Assembly (NCBI GenBank): GCA_027493055.1
Contig: JAPUDO010000012.1
Location: 55,669-119,668 of the forward strand
Direction of reading: 5' to 3'
Length of the DNA: 64,000 nucleotides
Source of the DNA: Niabella sp.
GTDB taxonomy: Bacteria; Bacteroidota; Bacteroidia; Chitinophagales; Chitinophagaceae
The notes under the pieces were generated by a model that was given only the letters and a program-made list of their open reading frames with translations, was not told where the DNA came from and searched no databases. The translations under genes and the position numbers were made by a program. Positions 53,951-63,165 of this stretch are shown piece by piece; the first letter of the stretch is position 1; every line of letters begins with the position of its first letter.

Positions 53951-54059
53951 CGCATTAGAAAACTGGTAATTTTTGAACACACGAGATGATGAGTAGAATG
54001 CCCACGTTACGGCGTGGGCTCTCTTATACGTGTGTAGGTGTACCAGTACCTCTAATGCG
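53951..54059. ncRNA. Structured element with three nested stems
   Basis: Three co-axial stems: CGCATTAGA (53951-53959) with 54051-54059 and ACTGGTA (53962-53968) with 54041-54047 as a bulged outer stem; CACACG (53978-53983) with 54029-54034; and the tip GCCCACG-TTACGG-CGTGGGC (54000-54019), extended by AGA/TCT. All arms are perfect. Sense strand is unknown, so it is given without strand. A GTAG lies three bases before the tip hairpin, as in REP elements. RNA or transposase target are both possible. Confidence 0.55.
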
Positions 54060-54332
54060 GTAAGTTGAGTTCCACGCTTTCATTTTGCTATAAAGCGCCA
54101 CTCATACTACCTCCGGGACTCATCTAAAAACCAAAGCAAGATGAGCAAACCAACACCATATTTCCATCTTTTTTCACATATCATAGCATTTAAGGTATTG
54201 TATGCCTGTAAACCAAAAAAGCCTGTTTAGCAACGGCCGCCGGGAGGCCACCGCATTTTTTCTCATGGGTGTGGTGTGCCTAACCCGGCAATGGTATGCT
54301 TCCTAATTACAAAAATTTAATGCAAATGCAAT
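54060..54332. other. Leader region before the TlpA-SusC-SusD unit
   Basis: Two overlapping micro-frames are present, 54141-54230 (29 codons, MSKPTPYFHLF...) and 54202-54306 (34 codons, MPVNQKSLFSNGRREATAFF). The second contains a copy of the GCCGGGAGGCCA repeat. Neither has support beyond being open. They may be chance frames. Confidence 0.3.
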
Positions 54333-55625
54333 ATGAAAAAAACAACGCTGCTGGGCGTAATAGCAGGGTTATGCCTGTTAGCAAATGCACAGCAACCAAC
54401 CACACAACCACTGACCATTGGAGATACGGTACCGGACATAACATTTACTAACCTTATAAACTATTCAAACAAAACAGTAAAGCTATCAGACTTTGAAGGG
54501 AAACTGGTTATACTGGATTTTTGGGCCACCTGGTGCGGGAGTTGTATGGCTGCTTTTCCTAAAATGGATTCGCTACAACAGCATTTTAAAGACAGGTTGC
54601 AGATCATTATGGTAAATAGTGCCACTACAGGTGACACAGAATCCTCCATTTTAGTTTTTTTAAAAAAGCGTGCCTTACACTCAAAACCATTATCTATACC
54701 GTTTATTGCAGAAGACAAAAAAGCCAATCGGTTATTTCCGCATAACTCATTGCCCCATTATGTTTGGATAAAGGATCGTAAAGTAATAGCTATAACTTCC
54801 TCGACAGATGTAACCCCAGAAAACATAATAACTGCATTTAATAAACAGGAGCTTAGGTTACAAGTCAAGAAAGATATTAATCGTCAGCAGTTATTATACA
54901 TTGACAGTGCGGCTCCGATCAACCAAATCGCTTACTATACTGTCATCTTCAAGGGGCTGTTATACAACCTGAATGGCGGAGGCTCATCGTTTTCAATCAG
55001 AAAAAGCGGGAATGTTATCCAGGGCGTTTTGTTTGCCAACACAAACCTGCGGTCCATTTATAAAAGATTGGCAAGCGAACTCCTGCCGGGATTTGATAAT
55101 GATGAAGCCAGATTAATAGTGCCCACTGATGATGCAGCTTTAAAAAACACCTGGGAAATTGATAAGCCTCTTATTCCACAGTGGCGCAAAGAAAATGCTT
55201 ATACAATAGATATATACACCCAGGGGAAAACACGAAAAGAATTATTCAAAGAATTACTGCATCAGCTTAATTTACAAACCGACTACCTGGCAACTATTGA
55301 AAAAAAATATACCAAATGCCTTGTATTAACTATTACAGACCGCTCCCAAAAAACAGGACGGGACACAACAGCAGCATTGCACAATAGTGGGGAGCAAGCC
55401 TTCAGCAGCATTGCATCAGTAAAAGAATGGATAAGAAGCAACGGGAACAATAAATACCCTCTAATAGACAGCACTAATTATAACCGTCCTGTTCAAATTT
55501 TAATCAATGAAAACACTACGGGTATCAAAGCAATAAACGATGAATTAGCCAAAAATAATCTTACGCTAACAGAAACTAACCTGAAAATACCAATGATGGT
55601 AATCACCTCAAAAAAGAACCTTTAA
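54333..55625 (+). CDS. TlpA-like thioredoxin with a long C-terminal extension
   Basis: A 430-residue exported protein. The signal peptide ends at ANAQ. A thioredoxin-fold domain (residues 25-175) has the active site WCGSC (C68, C71). The last 250 residues have no domain that I recognise. The periplasmic domain would reduce or exchange disulfides. It is encoded 4-10 bases before a SusC gene, a pairing seen often in Chitinophagaceae, and may process or fold the substrate taken up or secreted by that locus. Confidence 0.88.
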   Translation: MKKTTLLGVIAGLCLLANAQQPTTQPLTIGDTVPDITFTNLINYSNKTVKLSDFEGKLVILDFWATWCGSCMAAFPKMDSLQQHFKDRLQIIMVNSATTGDTESSILVFLKKRALHSKPLSIPFIAEDKKANRLFPHNSLPHYVWIKDRKVIAITSSTDVTPENIITAFNKQELRLQVKKDINRQQLLYIDSAAPINQIAYYTVIFKGLLYNLNGGGSSFSIRKSGNVIQGVLFANTNLRSIYKRLASELLPGFDNDEARLIVPTDDAALKNTWEIDKPLIPQWRKENAYTIDIYTQGKTRKELFKELLHQLNLQTDYLATIEKKYTKCLVLTITDRSQKTGRDTTAALHNSGEQAFSSIASVKEWIRSNGNNKYPLIDSTNYNRPVQILINENTTGIKAINDELAKNNLTLTETNLKIPMMVITSKKNL

Positions 55626-55635
55626 AATTTTGCAT

Positions 55636-58600
55636 ATGATATTTTTGTACCAAATAAAAAAAAACTTACTGCTTCATTTAATAGCATTATTTTTTATCCT
55701 GTTAAGTTCCGAAAAAGCCTTAGCGGGTAAAAATGATTACCAGTTGCCAAGCGATACATTTATAGAAGGAATTGTAATTGACTCCGCAGGAAAGCCCATA
55801 AGCGGCGCCAATATAGTTAACATACATAACTACCATTCAACACGCACAAATGACAAGGGAACTTTTAAACTGATCGCTACTGCAGGTAATATACTGGAGG
55901 TTTCGCATATTAATTATGAAACTTATTCTTTTAAAGTAAAGAATATAAATGCTCCCGTTATCATTAAGCTGGCCCTCAAAGAAAACGAAGAAGAGGACGT
56001 TATTGTTAACAGTGGATACCATACGACATCTAAAAGCAGGTCGGCAGGTTCTTTTAATAAAATTGACAATGCTTTGCTCAATGAACAACTAAGTCCCAAT
56101 ATTCTTAACCGCTTAAAGGACGTTTCAAATATATATTTTGATCCCAAACAAGTAATTAACAGAAAGGGGTTAAATCTAACTGTTAGAGGGCTAAGTTCCA
56201 TAGACGGATACACAGATCCTCTTATAGTCTTAGACAACTTCCCTTATACCGGCAATATTGACAATATCAATCCCAATGACATTGAAAGCGTTACAATACT
56301 TAAAGATGCCGCTGCGGCATCTATATGGGGAGCAAAAGCAGGGAACGGGGTTATCGTAATCACAACAAAAAAGAGCCGGTACAACCAAGCCTTTAATTTG
56401 AACCTCAACGCTAGCATTACGATAGGTCAGTTACCAGATCTTGCCAGACTACCGGAAATCTCAACCAGGGATTTCATTTACGTTGAAAATTATTTATTTA
56501 ACAATAACTATGGGCTGGCAGATACAAATAATATCAACCGTCCTGCATTAACGCCTGTTTATGAAATGTTACTTAAGAGAAGAAAAGGAATAATCAGCTC
56601 ACAGGATTCTGCTGCCTATATTAATGCCTTATTAAAGGTAGATCCTCATCAACAATATTTAAATGCTTTTTATCAACAACCAATCACGCAGCAATATAAT
56701 GCTTCGGTGAGCGGAGGCAACAATCGGTACGCATGGCAAGTTGCTATGTCTTACAATCAGTTGCAAGGACAACAAAAGGGTAATGAAGGAAATAAAAAAA
56801 ATATCAGGCTGGAAAATAAATTCAAACCACTGAATAATCTTGAAATAGTACTGAATGCATTCTACACTTACAACCTATCTCAGAATCATGTAATCCCCGC
56901 CTATAATAATGTAACCATCGGAAGTAAGCGTGTGCCCTATCTTAGTTTCGCTGACGAAAATGGGCAAGCTATTGCTATAGATCAACATTACAGGGGAATT
57001 TATACGGATACGGCAGGTGCAGGTCGTCTGCTGAACTGGAAGTACTACCCTTTAACAGAACACCAATACCGGAACCAGAAAAATGTGGCTCAAAATCTGC
57101 TGGCTAACATTGCCGTCAACTATGACTTTTTAAATAGCTTACGGCTGTCACTCAATTTTCAACAGGAACAGCAGTGGAATACAACGGAGGCCCTGTCTGC
57201 TATTGAAAGCTTTTATACCCGCGACCTTATTAACACCTACACGGTAAGGAACACTTATAAACTAAATATTCCACTGGGAGATATTTTGACTATTGGCAAT
57301 GGTCGTGCTACTGCTCAAAACGGCAGAGCACAGCTCAACTATACGAAACGATTTAGTAAAATGTCTGTTATAGCATTTGCCGGTGCGGAGTTTAGAGAAA
57401 CTAAGCGTAAAAATCCTGATAGTCAAACTATGTACGGCTACTATGAAGATCCGCTATCATTTGCGGTCACAGACTACTCAAGTACGTTTCCAACCTATAT
57501 CAACGGCAGCTCCAAAGCTATTCCAGGTTCACCACTCGTGGGTAACATTAATATCCAAAGATTTTTAAGCACTTATTTTAATAGCGAAATTTCCTATGAT
57601 CAGCGCTATACAATAAATATAAGTGCGAGAAAAGATGGCTCAAATACCTTTGGACTAAAAACCAATGACAAATGGAATCCCTTTTGGTCCGCTGGTGCTG
57701 TATGGAATATTACTAAAGAAAAATTCTTCAACATTAGTTCCTTAACACTTTTAAAGTTAAGATCTACAATTGGTATAGGAGGAAGTCTTGACCCGGCCCG
57801 TACAGCACTGCCTGTTTCAACAAGCTTAAGCAATACTATCTCCAATCTGCCGATCAGGAAAATCAGCACTCTTAACAATCCCTCTCTCCGGTGGGAGCAA
57901 ACCCGGCAAATTAATATAGCAGTAGATTTTGAAGCCTTTAACCACAGGATAAACGGATCTATTGATTATTATTTTAAAAAATCAACCGATCTTTACGGCC
58001 CCTCACCTCTCGATTATACTACCTGGGGAGTATCCAACGCTATTGTTAAAAATGTAGCCTCTATGAGAGGTCGTGGTCTTGAAATTTCCTTAATATCTCA
58101 AAACCTCATAAAACCGGTACATTGGACAAGTCATGTGATTTTCAATTACAACGTCAGTAAGGTTGCGGATTACTTTTCACCCGAGTCGGAAACCATTGCA
58201 TCTTTTGTAGGAACAGGTGGAACTTCTGTTACGCCGGTCAAAGGCAAACCTTTATTTGCCATCGCAGCCTTCCGATGGGGAGGACTAAATGAAAAAGGAG
58301 ACCCTCAGGGGTATTTCGGTGGTGAGCTGACTACTGATTATCAAAAAATCAGGGAACAAACGGTCTTTGATGAAGGCAACCACAGTTCTGTTTACTTTAT
58401 TGGGTCTGCTGATCCCAAAATCTTTGGCTCATTTATCAATACCATACAATACAAAGGATTCAGTTTAAGCGCAAACCTTACTTATAAATTCGGCCACTAC
58501 TTTGTAAGGCCTTCGCTGCAATACGGAGCACTATATATTGGCGGAACGGGCAACAAAGAGTTCGCAAATCGCTGGCAGCAACCAGGCGATGAAAAAGTTA

Positions 58601-58902
58601 CAAATGTACCCGCCATGGTCTTCAGTAACTATACTCAATTTACAAACCGGGATGTATTCTATCGTTTTTCAGATATCAATGTACTAAAGGCAGATCATAT
58701 AAGATTGGCTTACGTGAACCTCGGTTATACATTTAAGTTTAGCAAAAAAGAAAAGTCAGCCCTCAGGCAATTAACACTTTTTGTCAATATGTCGAACCCG
58801 GGGCTGATATGGACCCATAATAAAGAAGGTATAGATCCGGACTATGCCGGCATGATAGTTCCTGCCCAACAATTTTCTTTTGGTGTACGCAGTAATTTTT
58901 AA
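55636..58902 (+). CDS. SusC/RagA-family TonB-linked outer-membrane protein
   Basis: A 1088-residue receptor. The signal peptide is followed by a carboxypeptidase-regulatory-like domain (FIEGIVIDSAGKPISGANIV) and a plug carrying DNFPYTGNIDNINPNDIESV and ILKDAAAASIWGAKAGNGVI, then a large barrel ending FSFGVRSNF. The segment GSFNKIDNALLNEQLSPNILNRL marks the subtype often found with TlpA-like proteins. It imports a substrate together with the SusD partner encoded 27 bases downstream. The nearest possible start is a TTG at 55630; the ATG at 55636 is preferred. Confidence 0.93.
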   Translation: MIFLYQIKKNLLLHLIALFFILLSSEKALAGKNDYQLPSDTFIEGIVIDSAGKPISGANIVNIHNYHSTRTNDKGTFKLIATAGNILEVSHINYETYSFKVKNINAPVIIKLALKENEEEDVIVNSGYHTTSKSRSAGSFNKIDNALLNEQLSPNILNRLKDVSNIYFDPKQVINRKGLNLTVRGLSSIDGYTDPLIVLDNFPYTGNIDNINPNDIESVTILKDAAAASIWGAKAGNGVIVITTKKSRYNQAFNLNLNASITIGQLPDLARLPEISTRDFIYVENYLFNNNYGLADTNNINRPALTPVYEMLLKRRKGIISSQDSAAYINALLKVDPHQQYLNAFYQQPITQQYNASVSGGNNRYAWQVAMSYNQLQGQQKGNEGNKKNIRLENKFKPLNNLEIVLNAFYTYNLSQNHVIPAYNNVTIGSKRVPYLSFADENGQAIAIDQHYRGIYTDTAGAGRLLNWKYYPLTEHQYRNQKNVAQNLLANIAVNYDFLNSLRLSLNFQQEQQWNTTEALSAIESFYTRDLINTYTVRNTYKLNIPLGDILTIGNGRATAQNGRAQLNYTKRFSKMSVIAFAGAEFRETKRKNPDSQTMYGYYEDPLSFAVTDYSSTFPTYINGSSKAIPGSPLVGNINIQRFLSTYFNSEISYDQRYTINISARKDGSNTFGLKTNDKWNPFWSAGAVWNITKEKFFNISSLTLLKLRSTIGIGGSLDPARTALPVSTSLSNTISNLPIRKISTLNNPSLRWEQTRQINIAVDFEAFNHRINGSIDYYFKKSTDLYGPSPLDYTTWGVSNAIVKNVASMRGRGLEISLISQNLIKPVHWTSHVIFNYNVSKVADYFSPESETIASFVGTGGTSVTPVKGKPLFAIAAFRWGGLNEKGDPQGYFGGELTTDYQKIREQTVFDEGNHSSVYFIGSADPKIFGSFINTIQYKGFSLSANLTYKFGHYFVRPSLQYGALYIGGTGNKEFANRWQQPGDEKVTNVPAMVFSNYTQFTNRDVFYRFSDINVLKADHIRLAYVNLGYTFKFSKKEKSALRQLTLFVNMSNPGLIWTHNKEGIDPDYAGMIVPAQQFSFGVRSNF

Positions 58903-58929
58903 CCAGTTTTATCCAAAAAAGTTAACACA

Positions 58930-60276
58930 ATGAAGTACTTTAAAATACTCCTCACATATTTAACAATATTCGCTATCGGGCATACCCTGTCCTGTAATAA
59001 ATACCTGGACAAAAAATCTTCAAATGGGACAGTTACACCCACTTCGCTTGCAGATTTACAAGGCCTGCTGGATGATGCAAACAATGTAATGAACAGAGGG
59101 GTTACCCCTATTCTTGGCGAAGCATCCTCAGACGATTTTTTTATCTTACAGTCGGTTTATGACTCACGAAAAACTACTGAGCAAGACTTTTACATATGGA
59201 AAAGAACACCTTATCAATTTCCCAATGACTGGTCAAAAAGTTACGCCCCTGTATTTTCTGCCAACTTCAGTTTGGAGTACCTGACTAAAATTGAAAGAAC
59301 TGCTGCCAATAGCAGCGCCTGGGATCAGGTAAAAGGTTCGGCATTCTTTTACAGAGCCTATAATTTTTTAAACCTCCTTTGGAACCATTCAAAAGCCTAT
59401 GATACAGAAACCTCCAAAACTGATTTGGGTATTGCACTCAGGCTGGGAGCTGACTTTAACGATCCGTCGCAAAGGTCCAGCGTTGAAGAAGGCTACCAAC
59501 GTGTTATTGCTGATACAAAAGCTGCAATACCTCTGTTACCCATCAAGCCCACGCATCCCTTTCGTCCTTCCCAATGGGCTGCCTATGCACTACTGGCAAG
59601 AGCATATTTATCAATGAGAATCTATGATAGTGCAAGCCATTATGCTTCGCTGGCTTTAGAGATCAGCGATTCGCTCATTGACTTTAAAGGGCTGTCTGCA
59701 AACAGTGCAAAGCCAATCATTGAATTTAACACTGAAACCATTTTTTATACAGACATGTACACTTATGTATCAACGCTGGGGCGGGGTTTGATTGATACCA
59801 CGCTATACAGCTCCTACCATGACGATGATTTAAGGAAGGTAATATATTTCAGAGTAAACGGTAATTATTATTCCTTTAAAGGGTCATATTCGATTACCGG
59901 GTTTTTCTCTGGCCTGGCTACAGATGAGATATTCTTAATCCAGGCAGAGTGCCTGGCCAGACAGGGAAATACTTCCGGGGCGCTTGCCAGCTTAAACAAG
60001 CTGCTAAAAACACGCTGGAACACTAAATTTACTCCCTTACAGGCAGAGAGCTCTCAAGAGGCACTTGTGCTAATATTAAAGGAAAGGAGAAAAGAACTAA
60101 TCTTTCGGGGCCTGCGTTGGATTGATATCAAACGGCTCAACAAAGAAGGTTCGGGCATTGATCTGAAAAGATATATCAACAGTACAGAATTTATTCTGAA
60201 AGCTAATGATGACTACTTCGCTTTACCATTACCTACCGATATCATACAACAAACCTCAATGCCGCAAAATCCCTAA
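58930..60276 (+). CDS. SusD/RagB-family lipoprotein
   Basis: A 448-residue surface lipoprotein (lipobox HTLSC, then NKYLDKKSSNGTV). Helical TPR-like repeats such as WAAYALLARAYLSMRIYDSASHYA and the C-terminal RRKELIFRGLRWIDIKRLN motif are typical. It binds the substrate as a lid on the SusC channel. No glycoside hydrolase is present, so the substrate may be a peptide rather than a glycan; that is inference from the TlpA neighbour. Confidence 0.92.
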   Translation: MKYFKILLTYLTIFAIGHTLSCNKYLDKKSSNGTVTPTSLADLQGLLDDANNVMNRGVTPILGEASSDDFFILQSVYDSRKTTEQDFYIWKRTPYQFPNDWSKSYAPVFSANFSLEYLTKIERTAANSSAWDQVKGSAFFYRAYNFLNLLWNHSKAYDTETSKTDLGIALRLGADFNDPSQRSSVEEGYQRVIADTKAAIPLLPIKPTHPFRPSQWAAYALLARAYLSMRIYDSASHYASLALEISDSLIDFKGLSANSAKPIIEFNTETIFYTDMYTYVSTLGRGLIDTTLYSSYHDDDLRKVIYFRVNGNYYSFKGSYSITGFFSGLATDEIFLIQAECLARQGNTSGALASLNKLLKTRWNTKFTPLQAESSQEALVLILKERRKELIFRGLRWIDIKRLNKEGSGIDLKRYINSTEFILKANDDYFALPLPTDIIQQTSMPQNP

Positions 60277-60414
60277 ATATTTTCGACAAAAAAACTGGAT
60301 GCCATGAAACTATATTATTTCGTTATGATATGATTGCTTTTATCGGTAGTAAAATTTATGAGAAAAAAAGACAGTCTAAAAGACACACTAGGTAAGGTTC
60401 CATCTGGGACCTGA

Positions 60415-60459
60415 AAAATGAAGAAGCTGTCTATACTTTTTGGACAGCTTCTTCATTTT
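60415..60459. terminator. Strong bidirectional terminator
   Basis: A perfect 17-bp stem (AAAATGAAGAAGCTGTC with its complement at 60443-60459) with an 11-base loop, between the convergent SusD and DUF6520 genes. A- and T-tracts flank the stem on both sides, so it can stop transcription in either direction. Confidence 0.85.
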
Positions 60460-60491
60460 CTCTGTAATTAATAATTAGAAAAGCAGATATT

Positions 60492-60887
60492 TTAGGGTCT
60501 CTCTCCCTCCGTCTGATCTTCTAAAATAGAAGGAAGTTCCTCTTGCTGAAGATTAATCACGTCTGAAACCATTTTTTCAACCGGGGATCCTGATGTTTGG
60601 ATCTGGGCTTTAGAACCATCCAGTTCTCCACTTCCATTATCAAAGCCATTAGGCAGTTGAATTGTACAGGTTACTTCATTAGCAAGACCACAATTTTCGG
60701 GAGTCGGGATTGCTGAGAGTTTCCAATTAGCAGGATTGGAGACTGCAGAATGATCGAAAGAAGTACCCGTATATTTATATGTTTGACTAAGGGTTGTCGT
60801 ATTCATATTAAAGGCACTTGTGCCTGCAACAATACCTAATGCCGCTATAGCTACAATATTTGCTTTAAGAAATTGCATGTGTTTCAT
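60492..60887 (-). CDS. DUF6520-like small exported protein
   Basis: About 131 residues from the ATG at 60887 (MKHMQFLKANIVAIAALGIV), with a signal peptide ending near SAF. The mature part has YKYTGTSFDHSAVSNPANW and two Cys, C66 and C74 (PENCGLANEVTCTIQLP), the pattern of DUF6520 proteins, which usually sit next to a MauE gene as here. The frame is open to 61010 but then overlaps MauE. It may carry a disulfide made by MauE. Role unknown. Confidence 0.75.
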   Translation of the reverse strand: MKHMQFLKANIVAIAALGIVAGTSAFNMNTTTLSQTYKYTGTSFDHSAVSNPANWKLSAIPTPENCGLANEVTCTIQLPNGFDNGSGELDGSKAQIQTSGSPVEKMVSDVINLQQEELPSILEDQTEGERP

Positions 60888-60993
60888 ACGCTGGTCTTTT
60901 TTTAGTTCAAAAAAGATTACCTTAAAAACTTTAAAATTTACTTTGATGTTTAATTGGTCTGCCTTTTGGCCGGCCCGCCCACTGTGCCCCGCT

Positions 60994-61461
60994 TCACTGA
61001 AGTGGAACACTTTGCTTTTTGTGTTTTTTTAATCCATAGGCGCTTAATATTAAAAATGAACAATTAAATAAAAAATGCTGCTTCCAGGTAAGATGCTTAA
61101 TTACCGAGCCACAACTACAGGGTAATTTTTCCCAGGCCCCCAGCAAAGCCAACCCTACGTAGCCTGTAAGTAAAAGCAGCAATACAAATGATAGCCATAA
61201 TCCCAGGTATCTTGTTTTTTCGTTAATGAGCAACAAAACAGTAAGGCTTTCGGCCGCAGGCAACGTGTACACTAATACCTCCTTCAGTCCCTTAGGTAAA
61301 GGCTGGTTTATCATACCGGCTTTAAATGACTCAAAATGCAACCATTTGTCTATAACAACCGGTATCCATAATAATAATAAGAAAATGATGATTCCTGTTA
61401 GTACAGGAGTAATTAAACGATTTGATCGTTTAACAGTTGTATATTGATCCATCATTATCAT
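60994..61461 (-). CDS. MauE/DoxX-type redox-associated membrane protein
   Basis: About 155 residues with four transmembrane segments (near 18-37, 65-80, 86-108, 125-145) and a CSC pair (C115, C117) in EKLPCSCGSVIKHLTW, as in the MauE family. MauE is needed for disulfide formation in methylamine dehydrogenase; other relatives are thought to pass electrons across the membrane. It is followed by the two-Cys DUF6520 protein, its likely partner. A start at 61452 (MDQYTTVK) is equally possible. Confidence 0.85.
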   Translation of the reverse strand: MIMMDQYTTVKRSNRLITPVLTGIIIFLLLLWIPVVIDKWLHFESFKAGMINQPLPKGLKEVLVYTLPAAESLTVLLLINEKTRYLGLWLSFVLLLLLTGYVGLALLGAWEKLPCSCGSVIKHLTWKQHFLFNCSFLILSAYGLKKHKKQSVPLQ

Positions 61462-61499
61462 TTTTCATTTTTAAAGTAACACATTTCACAGGCGGAGTT

Positions 61500-61640
61500 A
61501 CCCGGATCTTATATATCTGCCTGGTACAGCATACCCTTTCTTCGTAAATGCCCCGCCCGGCCGGTATGGTTTCCGGGGGAGGGCCGCAGCGGACTGGTGG
61601 AATAATATAATAAACAAACCGGGCGCATATAATACCCTTT
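61500..61640. repeat. GC-rich repeat block
   Basis: The stretch contains GCCCCGCCCGGCCGGTATGG and GGGGGAGGGCCGCAGC, far richer in G+C than its neighbours, in the 238-base gap between MauE and the LuxR regulator. A 64-codon frame across it reads as repeat DNA. It may be a decayed palindromic element. Confidence 0.4.
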
Positions 61641-61699
61641 CAGGTTTTTCAAATATAGCCCGCTGTGATGCCGGAACCTATACCAAAAATGGTACAGGT

Positions 61700-62389
61700 T
61701 CATTGTTTTTTTCCGGGGATATCTTCTTTTTTAACAATGCCATGCTCCAGGGCAAACAATACCAGGCCCACCACATTCCCGGCGCCTGTTTTCAATAGCA
61801 GGTTATTACGGTACTTGTTTACCGTATTATTGGTGAGGCCCAGCTGGGCGGCTATCTGCCTGCTTTTATATTGCTTGCAGATGAGCACCAGTATCTCACG
61901 CTCATGAGCCGCAAAAAAATGGGGTGGCAATGGTTTGTAAGAAGATGCCAGGTAACGGTGTTGTATCATATACAGCAACCTGCTGTTGGTAATTTCACAG
62001 AAAAAGGTTTGCCCTTTCATTACGGCGTCAATAGCAGCTATAATGGCATCGGCATCAGCGTGTTTAAACAGGTAACCGTTAGCCCCTGCATTCATCATAT
62101 TCAGGATCTGCTCATCATCCGCATACTGTGTCCAGGCCAGTATTTTAATATCAGGATGTACAGCACGTATAATCCCAATAGCGTCCGCAGTGTTTATACC
62201 CGGCATACGGATATCTGTTATAATAACATCGGGCTCCAGCTGGGTGGACAACTGGATCAGCTCTTCACCATTGCCGGCCTGGCCGCATACTAAAATCCCT
62301 TCCCGGTGGGCAAGTGTCAGCTTAAGGCTTTCTATGCTGTAATATTGGTCATCTGCTATTAAAACGCGTTTAGCAGCGTTATTTCTCAT
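61700..62389 (-). CDS. LuxR/NarL-family response regulator
   Basis: A 229-residue regulator: receiver with D59 (VIITDIRMPG) and a C-terminal LuxR-type helix-turn-helix (EREILVLICKQYKSRQIAAQLGLTNNTVNKYRNNLLLKTG). It is 35 bases downstream of a NarX-type kinase, its partner. Confidence 0.93.
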   Translation of the reverse strand: MRNNAAKRVLIADDQYYSIESLKLTLAHREGILVCGQAGNGEELIQLSTQLEPDVIITDIRMPGINTADAIGIIRAVHPDIKILAWTQYADDEQILNMMNAGANGYLFKHADADAIIAAIDAVMKGQTFFCEITNSRLLYMIQHRYLASSYKPLPPHFFAAHEREILVLICKQYKSRQIAAQLGLTNNTVNKYRNNLLLKTGAGNVVGLVLFALEHGIVKKEDIPGKKQ

Positions 62390-62424
62390 GTATAAAAAAT
62401 GTGTTTTTAGGTGTTGTAAATAGG

Positions 62425-63165
62425 TTAAGACAGCGGAATCCTGATAAGAAAAGACGGCCTCTCTTCTAAATGGCTTTCCAGCAGTCCGCCCAGCAACGAT
62501 ACACGGTACTGCAGGTTTTCAAGCCCGCGGCCTTCGCTGTCCTGTAACCGGGCAGGGTTTAGCCCATTGCCATTATCTGCATAATGAAAATAGAGCATAT
62601 TATTTTCCTGTTTAAAAGTAATAAATGCCACAGACGCCCCGGAGTGCCTGATGGTATTGTTTACCAGCTCCAGCAATATCCTGTAAAGGCTAATGGCTGT
62701 TAAAGGTGATGGCTCCCGGGTAAGTTCATACCGGAACTGAAAATAAAGCTGTATAGCAAGATTGTACTGCGAAATAAACTGTTCTATGCTCTTTTTCAAT
62801 CCTGCGTTTATGATTCGCTGGTCATCCATATTGTTAGAAATCTCGCTGATACGCCCGGTAATGATCTTCAATGTACCTTTTGCTGCACAGGCAAGCTCCT
62901 GCGGGTTACCCCTGTTATCAGCCAGAGACTCCACCTGCCTGTACACCATGTTTAGCAACGGTCCCAGATCATCATGAAGATCCCTGGCAATGCGCAGGCG
63001 TTCATTTTTTAAGCCCTCCAGTTCTTTGGTACAAACCTGCTGCCGCTTTATAAAATAACGGCGTTGTGCCCTGAAAACCATCAGGCCTGAAAAAATAAAT
63101 ATAGCGCCCAGGGCTATACTGGTAAGGAGCGCCGTAAAAAATATTGAATCCTCAGTGGTATACAT
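62425..63165 (-). CDS. Sensor histidine kinase (HisKA_3 type)
   Basis: A 246-residue kinase with a single transmembrane segment near residues 10-32 and no clear sensor domain. The phospho-accepting His64 is in RIARDLHDDLGPLL, and the ATPase has LVNNTIRHSG and DNGNGL. Its first 52 bases overlap the upstream membrane-protein gene, so that protein may be its sensor subunit. Confidence 0.92.
   Translation of the reverse strand: MYTTEDSIFFTALLTSIALGAIFIFSGLMVFRAQRRYFIKRQQVCTKELEGLKNERLRIARDLHDDLGPLLNMVYRQVESLADNRGNPQELACAAKGTLKIITGRISEISNNMDDQRIINAGLKKSIEQFISQYNLAIQLYFQFRYELTREPSPLTAISLYRILLELVNNTIRHSGASVAFITFKQENNMLYFHYADNGNGLNPARLQDSEGRGLENLQYRVSLLGGLLESHLEERPSFLIRIPLS

Noticed and set aside
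53951-54059. tRNA or tmRNA gene
   Set aside because: The stems form one long nested rod rather than a cloverleaf, with no T-loop sequence or CCA-type end.
61509-61703. 64-codon minus-strand frame before the LuxR regulator
   Set aside because: It crosses a GC-rich repeat block and shows no family pattern.
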